A stretch of DNA of 13,505 nucleotides from Betaproteobacteria bacterium (GTDB lineage Bacteria > Pseudomonadota > Gammaproteobacteria > Burkholderiales > SG8-41). Positions 6,293 to 12,160 of the stretch are shown piece after piece. The position numbers and the translations under genes were made by a program. The stretch covers positions 12,119 to 25,623 of the forward strand of contig JAHFRO010000030.1 of assembly GCA_023266245.1 (NCBI GenBank). Direction: 5' to 3'. The notes beneath the pieces are model-generated. The model was not told where the DNA came from. It did no database searches and saw only the letters and a program-made list of their open reading frames with translations. Within the stretch, counting starts at the first letter, position 1, and each line of letters starts with the position of its first letter.

Positions 6293-6880
6293 CTACGCAA
6301 TCACGCCTTCCATGAGCTGCCGCCACTGCTTGTTCCACAATTCGACCGGGTCGCGCTTGAAGCCGCTCTTGGCGAACTGGTGCCAGCGGCCGGTGACGAA
6401 GCTCATGAGGAGGTTAGCATACGCCGTGACGTCGACGTCCGCGGCGATTTCCTGCTGCGTGACACCGAAGCGCAGCGCCTGCTTGAGCGCGGCTTCCAGC
6501 CGGTCGTGCAGCTGGTTGATGCGCGCCTGCAGCCGCTCGTCCTCGTTGACCAGCGCATCGCCGATCAGCACCCGGGTCATGCCGCGGTTCTTCTGTGCGA
6601 AGCCGAGCAGCACCGCGATGATCGCTTCGAGCTGACGCACCCCGTTCTTCTCTTCGCTGGTGATCTTGTTGATGAGCGCGAACAGCGTCTGCTCGATGAA
6701 CTCGATCAGCCCTTCGAACATCTGGGCCTTGCCCCTGAAATGGCGGTAGAGCGCGGCCTCGGACACATTGAGGCGCGAGGCGAGCGCCGCGGTCGTAACC
6801 TTCTCGCCCGTGGGGTTCTCCAGCATCTGCGCCAGCGTCTGCAGGATCTGGTGCTTGCGCTCGCCTGTCTTGGCTGCCAT
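6293..6880 (-). CDS. slmA: Nucleoid occlusion factor SlmA (TetR family)
   Basis: This 195-residue DNA-binding protein blocks FtsZ ring assembly over the nucleoid. The start is the ATG at 6880, giving MAAKTGERKHQILQTLAQML, with GAGG about 6 bases upstream; the open frame continues further upstream only into the repeat element. The TetR helix-turn-helix covers about residues 26-50 (VTTAALASRLNVSEAALYRHF), followed by FEGLIEFIEQTL, as in E. coli SlmA. The remainder holds GFAQKNRGMTRVLIGDAL and DERLQARINQLHDRLEAALKQ, also SlmA hallmarks, and the length is close to E. coli's 198. In betaproteobacteria and gammaproteobacteria it acts on specific chromosomal palindromes, none of which I can identify here. 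argB lies upstream on the same strand, but a 412-bp element separates them. Confidence 0.93.
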   Translation of the reverse strand: MAAKTGERKHQILQTLAQMLENPTGEKVTTAALASRLNVSEAALYRHFRGKAQMFEGLIEFIEQTLFALINKITSEEKNGVRQLEAIIAVLLGFAQKNRGMTRVLIGDALVNEDERLQARINQLHDRLEAALKQALRFGVTQQEIAADVDVTAYANLLMSFVTGRWHQFAKSGFKRDPVELWNKQWRQLMEGVIA

Positions 6881-6968
6881 TTTCAACCTCGCCGGGTGTG
6901 CCGGACTTAGAGCCTCTAACACAATGAAATGCGCGTGCGTTGCGAGCCAGAATTGGCGATGGCGCGAA

Positions 6969-7008
6969 GCGAGGCGCAGCCAATATTTCCCATATTGGCA
7001 AGCCTCGC
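6969..7008. repeat. Two-part hairpin inside the 412-bp element
   Basis: Outer arms GCGAGGC (6969-6975) and GCCTCGC (7002-7008) and inner arms GCCAATAT (6979-6986) and ATATTGGC (6992-6999) are all perfect. They are separated by a small internal loop (GCA opposite AA) around a TTCCC loop. Confidence 0.8.
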
Positions 7009-7030
7009 GACAAAGCGTCCCGCGCAGGGC

Positions 7031-7067
7031 GGAGCAGGTTCCAAGCGTTCCATGCTTGGATGCGACC
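7031..7067 (+). repeat. REP-like hairpin, copy D
   Basis: GGAGCAGG (7031-7038), stem CCAAGC/GCTTGG around GTTCCAT (7041-7059), then ATGCGACC (7060-7067). It has the same shell as the copies at 10978, 11109 and 12171 but an entirely different stem sequence that still pairs. Confidence 0.75.
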
Positions 7068-7119
7068 CCGGAGCGGGACAGGAGAGCGCCGGATGCGCGT
7101 TCCTCACACACGCCTTCAC

Positions 7120-7145
7120 GGTCGCATCCCGCAAGCGGGCCCCTG
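7120..7145 (-). repeat. REP-like hairpin, copy D' (inverted)
   Basis: Read on minus, CAGGGG is followed by stem CCCGC/GCGGG around TT and then ATGCGACC, with GTGAAGGCG beyond. It faces copy D with 52 bp between their 3' shells, a convergent pair like the BIME arrangement of REP sequences. Confidence 0.75.
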
Positions 7146-7365
7146 ATCCACGTTCCGGCGCGTCGGCGATTCTGGCCGCAACCCCTTGGGGCTGGCGCGA
7201 TTTTGGCCTATGGCACGGTCGTCGCCAGCACACTTCGATTATGCCAGTAGCGTGTCCGGTATTGTGTTCCGAGCCAAAATCGTGACAGCGCATCGTGTGT
7301 TTCATTGTGTTGGAGGCTCTTATTGTAAATACGCCAGCATCCACGCCCTGCCGAACTTCATGCGC

Positions 7366-8253
7366 CTAGCGGCGGCGAATCAGCGTGCCCACGCCTTCGT
7401 CGGTCAGGACCTCGAGCAGCAGCGCGTGCTCGACGCGCCCGTCTATGATGTGGCAAGTGTTGACGCCGTTCTTCACCGCATCCAGCGCCGAGCTGATCTT
7501 GGGCCGCATCCCGCCCGAGATGGTGCCGTCGGCGAACAGCTCGTCCACCTTGCGCGCACTGAGTCCGGTGAGGAGATTCCCGTTCTTGTCGAGCACGCCC
7601 GGCGTGTTGGTGAGCACGATCAGTTTCTCGGCCTTCAATATCTCGGCAATCTTGCCGGCTACCAGGTCGGCATTGATGTTGTAGGTCTCGCCTTTCTTGC
7701 CCACGCCGAGCGGCGCGATCACCGGGATGAAATCGTGGGTGTGCAGCCGGTGCACGATCTCCGGGTCGATGCTCTCGACCTCGCCCACCTGTCCGATGTC
7801 GAGCAGCTCGTCGGAATCGTCGTTGCCGCGCACCAGCAGCTTTTTCGCCCGGATCAGTCCGCCGTCCTTGCCGGTGAGGCCGACGGCGCGGCCGCCATGC
7901 TGGTTGATGAGATTGACGATCTCCTTGTTGACCTGGCCGCCGAGCACCATCTCGACGACATCCATGGTCTCGGCGTCCGTCACCCGCATGCCCTGCACGA
8001 ACTCGCCTTTCTTGCCGACGCGCTTCAGCAGGTCGTCGATCTGCGGGCCACCCCCGTGCACCACCACCGGGTTCATGCCGACGAGCCTGAGCAGGACCAC
8101 GTCGCGCGCGAAGCTCTTCTTGAGCTTCTCGTCGGTCATCGCGTTGCCGCCGTACTTGACGACGATGGTCTTGCCGTGAAAACGCTGGATGTACGGCAGC
8201 GCCTCGGCCAGGATCTTGGCTCTGTCGGCGGCGGTGGTGCCAGTGAGGGCCAT
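7366..8253 (-). CDS. argB: Acetylglutamate kinase
   Basis: This 295-residue cytosolic enzyme phosphorylates N-acetyl-L-glutamate with ATP, the second step of arginine synthesis. The amino-acid-kinase fold is clear. Lys33 lies in VVKYGGNAM, the glycine loop is VVVHGGGPQI (His66-Gly69), and RVTDAETMDVVEMVLGGQVNKEI is the substrate-binding part. NADLVAGKIAEILKAEKLIVLTNTPGV and the SGGMRPKISSALDAVKNG nucleotide region follow. The N-terminal helix (AEALPYIQRFHGKT) is typical of the arginine-inhibited hexameric form. I chose the ATG at 8253 (MALTGTTAADRAKI), since upstream codons to 8304 run into poorly conserved Arg/Pro-rich sequence and a terminator; no strong Shine-Dalgarno is visible. A TAGAAT at 8293-8288 could be its -10. 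Confidence 0.96.
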   Translation of the reverse strand: MALTGTTAADRAKILAEALPYIQRFHGKTIVVKYGGNAMTDEKLKKSFARDVVLLRLVGMNPVVVHGGGPQIDDLLKRVGKKGEFVQGMRVTDAETMDVVEMVLGGQVNKEIVNLINQHGGRAVGLTGKDGGLIRAKKLLVRGNDDSDELLDIGQVGEVESIDPEIVHRLHTHDFIPVIAPLGVGKKGETYNINADLVAGKIAEILKAEKLIVLTNTPGVLDKNGNLLTGLSARKVDELFADGTISGGMRPKISSALDAVKNGVNTCHIIDGRVEHALLLEVLTDEGVGTLIRRR

Positions 8254-8302
8254 GGGCGGTGGGCGGTCTTGTCGTGGGCGGCAGCCTATTCTACGGGAAG
8301 GC

Positions 8303-8340
8303 AAAAAAAAGCGGCAGGCCCTGCGGCCCGCCGCTTTTTT
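8303..8340. terminator. Bidirectional hairpin terminator upstream of argB
   Basis: An A-run, then GCGGC (8311-8315) and GGCC pair with GGCC and GCCGC (8330-8334) around CTGC with one A/C mismatch, followed by six T. The A and T runs make it functional in principle on both strands. It lies 50 bp upstream of the argB start. Confidence 0.75.
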
Positions 8341-8383
8341 ATGCGCATCAGACAGTGAAGTCTATCTGTTTGAATTCATCCGG

Positions 8384-8416
8384 TAAAAAAACGGCGGCGC
8401 TAGCCGCCGTTTTTTA
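8384..8416. terminator. Bidirectional hairpin terminator at the Hsp20 relic
   Basis: CGGCGGC and GCCGCCG pair perfectly around GCTA, with A-run and T-run extensions on the two sides. On minus the stem begins with the TAA stop of the Hsp20 remnant (8416-8414), so it was probably that gene's own terminator. Confidence 0.85.
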
Positions 8417-8554
8417 CTGGACGCTGATCCGCCTGGCCTGCACCGCTGCCTTCTTCGGCAGCGCGAGTTCGAGCACGCCGTCGGCGTACTTGGCCTTCGC
8501 GCCGGCCTCGTCAATCGCCTGACCGAGTGTAAAAGCGCGATACACCTTGTTCCA
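8414..8554 (-). pseudogene. Truncated Hsp20 (alpha-crystallin) C-terminus
   Basis: The last 46 codons of an open minus frame read as the end of an Hsp20-family small heat-shock protein. They contain YRAFTLGQAIDEAGAKAKY, then ADGVLELALPKKAAVQARRISVQ split across the C-terminal beta strands. Hsp20 proteins carry FxRxFxLPxxID, AxYxDGVLxLxLPK and a final RRIxV in this order. Upstream of WNKV (8554) the frame holds no N-terminal arm or the rest of the crystallin domain; that space is the dacC promoter and, antisense, dacC itself. The frame is open far upstream only as a dacC shadow. The LP to LG change in the first motif also suggests decay. I infer a remnant left by a deletion that joined dacC to the tail of a small heat-shock gene. 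Confidence 0.8.
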
Positions 8555-8577
8555 TCCGCGTGCCGGCGACGCAAGCT

Positions 8578-8586
8578 TGCTATAAT
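8578..8586 (+). promoter_or_regulatory. Extended -10 promoter for dacC
   Basis: TGC followed by a perfect TATAAT (8581-8586) is an extended -10 element 22 bp before the dacC ATG. No clear -35 is seen 17 bp upstream, as is usual for extended -10 promoters. The 5' leader would be short (about 17 bases). Confidence 0.65.
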
Positions 8587-8608
8587 CGCCGCTTTTCTCC
8601 TGAAGGCC

Positions 8609-9745
8609 ATGCGCTCGATTCTGTTCTCGCTGCTGCTCGTTTTTTACTCCGCGCTTCCCGCCCAGCAATCCACACTGCCGATCCCGCCCGCGCCCGCGAT
8701 CGCGGCCAGGGCCTACCTGCTGCTCGATTTCAACAGCGAGCAGCTGCTGGTGGCGCAGAACCCGCAACAACGCGTGGAGCCGGCCTCGCTTACCAAGCTG
8801 ATGACGGCCTATCTCACGTTCACCGCGGTCAAGCAGAAGCGGATCCGGCCCGATCAGGTGGTGCCGGTCTCGGAACGCGCGTGGCGCGCCGAGGGCTCCC
8901 GCATGTTCATCGAGCCGAGAAAGCCGGTCACGGTGGACGAGTTGATCCACGGCATGATCGTGCAGTCCGGCAACGACGCGTGTATCGCGCTCGCGGAGGC
9001 AATCGCCGGCAGCGAGGAGACGTTCGCGCAGATGATGAACCGCGAGGCGCAGCGGCTGGGGCTGAAGAACACGCAGTTCGTGAACGCCACCGGGCTGCCT
9101 CATCCACAGCACTATTCCACCGCGCACGATCTCGCGCTGCTTGCGGCCGCGATCATCCGTGACTTCCCCGAGTACTATCCGCTCTATTCGCAGAAGGAAT
9201 ACCACTACAACAACATCACCCAGGCCAATCGCAACCGGTTGCTGTGGACCGATCCGGCCGTGGACGGGATGAAGACCGGCTACACCGAGAACGCGGGCTA
9301 CTGCCTGATCACGTCCGCCAGGCGCGGCGACCGCCGCCTGCTCTCGGTGGTGCTCGGCACGGCAAGCGAAGCGGTGCGGGCAGCCGAAAGCCAAAAGCTG
9401 CTCAACTACGGCTTCCAGTTCTATGACGGCGTTCGTCTCTACTCCAGTAACCAGCCGGCGGCGACGCTTCAGGTGTTCAAGGGCTCGGCCAACAGCGTCA
9501 AGGCGGGGTTCCTCACCGACCTCCATCTGGCACTGCCCAAAGGGCAGAGCCAGAAATTGAACGCGACCATCGAGAGCCTGCAACCGCTGCTCGCGCCGAT
9601 CAGCGTCGGGCAGCGCGTCGGCACGATGAAGCTCACGCTCGACGGCAAGCCGTTCCGCGAGCTGCCAGTGGTGGCGCTGGAGAACGTGCCGCTCGCCGGC
9701 ATCCTGGGACGCGGCTGGGACACGCTGCGACTGTTGTTCCGCTGA
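8609..9745 (+). CDS. dacC: D-alanyl-D-alanine carboxypeptidase (PBP5/6 family)
   Basis: This 378-residue penicillin-binding protein removes the terminal D-Ala from peptidoglycan pentapeptides at the outer face of the inner membrane. Residues 1-18 are a signal peptide (MRSILFSLLLVFYSALPA). The three active-site motifs of the S11 family are intact: SLTK with nucleophile Ser60 and Lys63, SGN at 120-122, and KTG at 222-224. The C-terminal domain (about 270-350, beta-rich) ends with PLAGILGRGWDTLRLLFR, an amphipathic anchor helix as in PBP5/6. The DacA and DacC paralogues cannot be told apart here; the symbol follows usual naming in this gene order. An AAGG sits only 2 bases before the ATG, so the ribosome site is weak. 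dat follows after 83 bp and ybeD overlaps dat. Confidence 0.94.
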   Translation: MRSILFSLLLVFYSALPAQQSTLPIPPAPAIAARAYLLLDFNSEQLLVAQNPQQRVEPASLTKLMTAYLTFTAVKQKRIRPDQVVPVSERAWRAEGSRMFIEPRKPVTVDELIHGMIVQSGNDACIALAEAIAGSEETFAQMMNREAQRLGLKNTQFVNATGLPHPQHYSTAHDLALLAAAIIRDFPEYYPLYSQKEYHYNNITQANRNRLLWTDPAVDGMKTGYTENAGYCLITSARRGDRRLLSVVLGTASEAVRAAESQKLLNYGFQFYDGVRLYSSNQPAATLQVFKGSANSVKAGFLTDLHLALPKGQSQKLNATIESLQPLLAPISVGQRVGTMKLTLDGKPFRELPVVALENVPLAGILGRGWDTLRLLFR

Positions 9746-9828
9746 CCGCTGGCGGCTGATGTTTCAGTGTAGACTTAGAGAGCGCCGGCGCCCTGCTGGA
9801 CCGCAGACGAAAACCCGCGAGGCCGAGG

Positions 9829-10689
9829 ATGAGTGACATTGTTTTTTTAAATGGCGAGTTCGTGCCGCTCGAAAAGGCGCGCATTCCGGTGCTCGACCGC
9901 GGCTTCATTTTCGGCGAAGGCGTCTACGAAGTGATCCCGGCCTACTCGCGGCACCCCTTCCGCCAGCCGGAACACCTCAGGCGCCTGCAGCGCAGCCTCG
10001 ACGCCATACGTCTCGCCAATCCCATGACGGACGCCGAATGGACCAGGCTGATCCATGACCTGATTGCGCGCAATGTCGGCGAGGACCAGTCGATTTACCT
10101 TCAGGTGACGCGCGGGGCGGCCAAGCGCGATCATGCTTTCCCCAAAGATGCGAAACCGACCGTGTTCATGATGAGCAGCCCGCTCGCGACCCCGACCAGG
10201 GAAATGGTGGAGCGCGGCGCGGCCGCCGTCAGCGCCACCGATTACCGCTGGTTGCGCTGTGACGTGAAAGTCACCTCATTGCTCGCCAACTGCCTGCTGC
10301 GCCAGCACGCGCTCGACGCAGGGGTCGAGGAGGTAGTGCTGTTCCGCGACGGCTATCTCACCGAGGGCTCGGCGTGCAACGTGCTCGTGGTCAGAAACGG
10401 CACGCTGCTCGCGCCGCCCAAGAACCACCTCGTGCTGCCCGGCATCACCTGCGACGTGGTGCTCGAGCTGGCGGCGGCCAAAAGCGTGCCGGTGGAAGTG
10501 CGCGAGATCACACAGGACGAGGTGCTAAGCGCCGACGAGCTGTGGCTCACCTCGTCTGCCAAGGAAGTGCTCGCCATTACCACGCTCGACGGCAGGCCGG
10601 TGGGCAGCGGCAAGCCGGGCGCGGTGTTCAAGGCGATCCATCAGGCCTTTCAGGAATTCAAGCGCAAAGTGATGCGGCAGGCGGCGTGA
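9829..10689 (+). CDS. dat: D-amino-acid aminotransferase (class IV PLP enzyme)
   Basis: This 286-residue cytosolic PLP enzyme of the branched-chain/D-alanine aminotransferase fold type IV transfers amino groups between D-alanine and 2-oxoglutarate, giving D-glutamate for peptidoglycan. The start is MSDIVFLNGEFVPLEKARIP, followed by VLDRGFIFGEGVYEVIPAY. The PLP lysine is Lys147 in RCDVKVTSLLANCLLRQHA, a D-aminotransferase context. DGYLTEGSACNVLVV and LVLPGITCDVVLELA are the other family blocks, and ELWLTSSAKEVLAITTLDG is near the C-terminus. GAGG lies 6 bases upstream of the ATG. Position between a D,D-carboxypeptidase and ybeD-lipB fits the common betaproteobacterial order. Because class IV enzymes are close relatives, a branched-chain or 4-amino-4-deoxychorismate lyase activity cannot be fully excluded. 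Confidence 0.92.
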   Translation: MSDIVFLNGEFVPLEKARIPVLDRGFIFGEGVYEVIPAYSRHPFRQPEHLRRLQRSLDAIRLANPMTDAEWTRLIHDLIARNVGEDQSIYLQVTRGAAKRDHAFPKDAKPTVFMMSSPLATPTREMVERGAAAVSATDYRWLRCDVKVTSLLANCLLRQHALDAGVEEVVLFRDGYLTEGSACNVLVVRNGTLLAPPKNHLVLPGITCDVVLELAAAKSVPVEVREITQDEVLSADELWLTSSAKEVLAITTLDGRPVGSGKPGAVFKAIHQAFQEFKRKVMRQAA

Positions 10690-10964
10690 ATCCCGAATCG
10701 AGATTTGAGCCCTCGCTACTCGAGTATCCCTGCGACTTCCCGATCAAGATCCTGGGCCACACGCAAACGGGTTTTGCGCAGACCGTGCTCGAGATCGTGC
10801 GGCGCCACGACCCGGACTTCGACGGCGCCACCATGGAAATGAAAACGAGCAAGCGCGGCAAGTACCTCAGCATCACCTGCGTGATCCGCGCCACTTCGCG
10901 CGAGCAGCTCGACAGCCTCTACCAAGAGCTGTGCGACCACCCGATGGTAGTCATGGTACTGTAG
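10686..10964 (+). CDS. ybeD: YbeD/DUF493 family protein
   Basis: This is a 92-residue small protein of the DUF493/YbeD family. FPIKILGHTQTGFAQTVLEI is followed by VRRHDPDFD, KTSKRGKYLSITCVIRATSR, and the end LCDHPMVVMVL, all typical. The fold is ACT-like (ferredoxin-type) and the biochemical role is not established; the family is usually next to lipB. I chose the GTG at 10686, overlapping the dat stop (GTGA), because it gives the usual length and a coupled start, with an AGGCGG ribosome-like stretch upstream. The same GTGA arrangement occurs at gpmI-envC. In many proteobacteria lipB follows directly, but here about 1.35 kb of repeats and two minus-strand genes intervene. Confidence 0.93.
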   Translation: MNPESRFEPSLLEYPCDFPIKILGHTQTGFAQTVLEIVRRHDPDFDGATMEMKTSKRGKYLSITCVIRATSREQLDSLYQELCDHPMVVMVL

Positions 10965-10977
10965 CGCGCCGAAGGGA

Positions 10978-11332
10978 GGAGCAGGTGCCCGGCTTTGCCG
11001 GGTGCGACCCCGGAGGCGCGCAAGCGGCCGACGCGATGCCCCCGAATACTTGCCGATAACGATCCAGAGGCCGCCGCCGGAGCGCGGAGCAGGGATCGGC
11101 GGAACGCAGAGCAGGGGCCCGCTTGCGGGATGCGACCGTGAAGCCGATCGTGGGCGCGTCGAGTTGAAGCCGATCCCACGCGCGTCTGCGGGGTCAGATC
11201 CCCTGAGGGGCCCCTCTTCCGCCCTACGACGCGCCCGCCCTCGAGCGGGGATGCGACCGCGTAGGCGGCAGGCGGCCGACATGATGAGCCCAATATTCCG
11301 TGATCACCCGTCGGAGGCCGCACTCTAAGCGG
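10978..11332 (+). repeat. Cluster of interspersed repeat units (three REP-like hairpins, two second modules)
   Basis: The 416 bp between ybeD and the bTHX gene hold no plausible gene. Unit B1 has GGAGCAGG (10978-10985), stem CCCGGC/GCCGGG around TTT, TGCGACC (11003-11009), then GCGGCCGACGCGATG, 28 bases and GAGGCCGC (11067-11074), and CCGGAGCGCGGAGCAGGG (11077-11094). B2 is GAGCAGG, stem CCCGC/GCGGG around TT, ATGCGACC (11109-11137). B3 has stem CCCGC/GCGGG around CCTCGA (11234-11249), ATGCGACC, then GCGGCCGAC, 27 bases and GAGGCCGC (11314-11321). A CCCC-TGA-GGGG stem lies at 11200-11210. All units are in plus orientation. Open frames here are Arg/Pro-rich shadows. Confidence 0.8.
11139..11186 (+). 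repeat. 22-bp direct repeat with a variable 5-base centre
   Basis: TGAAGCCGATC, five bases, CGCGTC occurs at 11139-11160 (centre GTGGG) and 11165-11186 (centre CCACG), period 26. The first copy starts in the GTGAAG tail of hairpin B2. Confidence 0.7.
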
Positions 11333-11380
11333 GCAGGCTACTCTTCGACGCCGCCGCGACCGTTTCCCGGCAGTGCCGCC

Positions 11381-11470
11381 TTACTTTTTCTTCTTTCTGC
11401 GCGGACGCGTCCTGCCGTAGCTGCCGCGGAACAGCTTGCCGCGGCGCGTGCGCTGGTCTCCCTTGCCCAT
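11381..11470 (-). CDS. thx: Small ribosomal subunit protein bTHX
   Basis: Reading leftwards from an ATG at 11470 gives a 29-residue peptide, MGKGDQRTRRGKLFRGSYGR followed by TRPRRKKKK, then TAA. This matches the bTHX (30S protein Thx) pattern MGKGDxxTxRGKxxRGxYGxxRPRK almost position for position. In Thermus the protein sits in the head of the small subunit and stabilises RNA helices; in proteobacteria it is annotated as 30S ribosomal protein THX. The residues are overwhelmingly basic. GGGAG lies about 6 bases upstream of the ATG, and no other start fits. It is easily missed because it is so short. The gene is the last on its strand before the repeat cluster, 98 bp downstream of the secreted-protein gene, and could share its transcript or use the weak -10 at 11512-11507. 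Confidence 0.93.
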   Translation of the reverse strand: MGKGDQRTRRGKLFRGSYGRTRPRRKKKK

Positions 11471-11506
11471 CGTGTCACTCCCGTATCAATCGAAAAATGC
11501 GGCGCG

Positions 11507-11512
11507 ATTGTA
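11507..11512 (-). promoter_or_regulatory. Possible -10 element for bTHX gene
   Basis: On minus, TACAAT at 11512-11507 is a good -10 hexamer 36 bp upstream of the bTHX start. No well-spaced -35 is visible; TTGTAA lies 21 bp upstream of it, too far for a standard promoter. Confidence 0.35.
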
Positions 11513-11568
11513 CACGCAAATCGGCCTCGATAGTTACAACGTCGGGTATCATCCCGCGGCGCTTTCCG

Positions 11569-12051
11569 TCATTTGCGTTTGCGGATGGTCTCCAATTCTC
11601 CCGCGTACACTTTCTCGAAATCCGCATCGGGGCTGCTGAGATAGCTCGGCCAGCGCTGGCACTGCTCCTTGAGCTCAGCAGCATCCAAGGCAAGCAGGAT
11701 CTGTGTGTACTCCTGCCGCTCCTGGAGTATCGCCCCTTCGTATTTTCCGAGGTTCATCACATACTCCTTCTCGTCCCTGGAGGCAAGCCGGATCATCGCT
11801 GTAACGCGCCGCTCCAGATCTTTGATCAGGGCCGCGTGCCGCGAGCGCCAGGCGGCATAAGCCTTTTCGTTCGCGGAGCGCGTGCCCGGCATCGCCGTGT
11901 CGCACGCCTCCTTCGCCGCGAGGATGCGCTGATGGGCACCATAGACGCGTCCCAGGTCGGCGGCGTATTCGCCCGTCGCCTGAGCACCCGCGCCTCCCGA
12001 ATGCGCGACCGCCGCGCACAACATCCACACCGGAAGCAACCGTCTGTTCAA
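11569..12051 (-). CDS. Secreted protein of unknown function with two cysteines
   Basis: I do not recognise this family. From a TTG at 12051 the product is 160 residues, starting NRRLLPVWMLCAAVAHSGG after the initiator and reaching a likely signal-peptidase site near GAGAQA (about residue 24), so it should be periplasmic. The mature part is mostly helical and charged (YAADLGRVYGAHQRILAAKE, DEKEYVMNLGKYEGAILQ), with two cysteines, in KEACDTAM and LKEQCQRWPS, that could form a disulfide. It ends in ETIRKRK. The TTG at 12051 is preceded by GGGAG at good spacing; another TTG at 12069 is in frame and would add six residues, and the first in-frame ATG (12024) would cut the signal peptide. No transmembrane helix follows the signal. 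The bTHX gene lies downstream on the same strand. Confidence 0.7.
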   Translation of the reverse strand: MNRRLLPVWMLCAAVAHSGGAGAQATGEYAADLGRVYGAHQRILAAKEACDTAMPGTRSANEKAYAAWRSRHAALIKDLERRVTAMIRLASRDEKEYVMNLGKYEGAILQERQEYTQILLALDAAELKEQCQRWPSYLSSPDADFEKVYAGELETIRKRK

Positions 12052-12122
12052 TGCGTTCTCCCGCCGCAACCAGGACCGTTAAAGTTGCGGCATTTTGCTA
12101 CCGTTCGTATCATCTAACAACC

Positions 12123-12153
12123 GTTAAACCGGAAGCAGGGGCGCCGGTTTAAC
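12123..12153. repeat. 10-bp perfect inverted repeat GTTAAACCGG
   Basis: GTTAAACCGG (12123-12132) and CCGGTTTAAC (12144-12153) pair around an 11-base loop containing GCAGGGG. It lies between the secreted-protein start and the repeat copy C; it could be an operator or a hairpin. ACCGTTAAA also occurs about 45 bp upstream. Confidence 0.6.
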
Positions 12154-12160
12154 TAGCGCG

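Larger units (their letters stand above)
6909..7320. mobile_element. 412-bp MITE-like element bounded by 21-bp terminal inverted repeats
   Basis: The 485-bp argB-slmA gap holds no plausible gene. AGAGCCTCTAACACAATG plus AAA (6909-6929) is repeated in inverse orientation at 7300-7320 with one mismatch in 21. A further copy of ACACAAT lies near the right end, at about 7262-7269. Inside are a 15-bp two-part hairpin (6969-7008) and two convergent REP-like hairpins (7031-7067 and 7120-7145). Open frames inside give only Arg/Ser/Pro-rich shadow translations. No target-site duplication is evident (flanks gccggactt and tattgtaa). I infer a non-autonomous element or a composite of repeats. Confidence 0.6.

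Noticed and set aside
6881..7111. N-terminal extension of slmA
   Set aside because: These codons fall in the untranslated spacer and MITE-like element; the ATG at 6880 has a ribosome site and gives the family length.
7186..8358. Plus-strand frame of 390 codons over argB
   Set aside because: It is antisense to a complete argB and has no recognisable domain; His/Val/Asp-rich composition is typical of such shadows.
8555..9583. Upstream part of the minus frame that ends in the Hsp20 relic
   Set aside because: It is antisense to dacC and shows no heat-shock protein sequence; only the last 46 codons match.
9746..9828. Promoter between dacC and dat
   Set aside because: TAGACT at 9770-9775 is a possible -10, but no spaced -35 was found, so I did not call it.
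11002..11328. Open frames in the repeat cluster as small genes
   Set aside because: The Arg/Pro-rich translations come from repeat units and have no ribosome sites; the same RPPPERG-like string appears where copy A is read.
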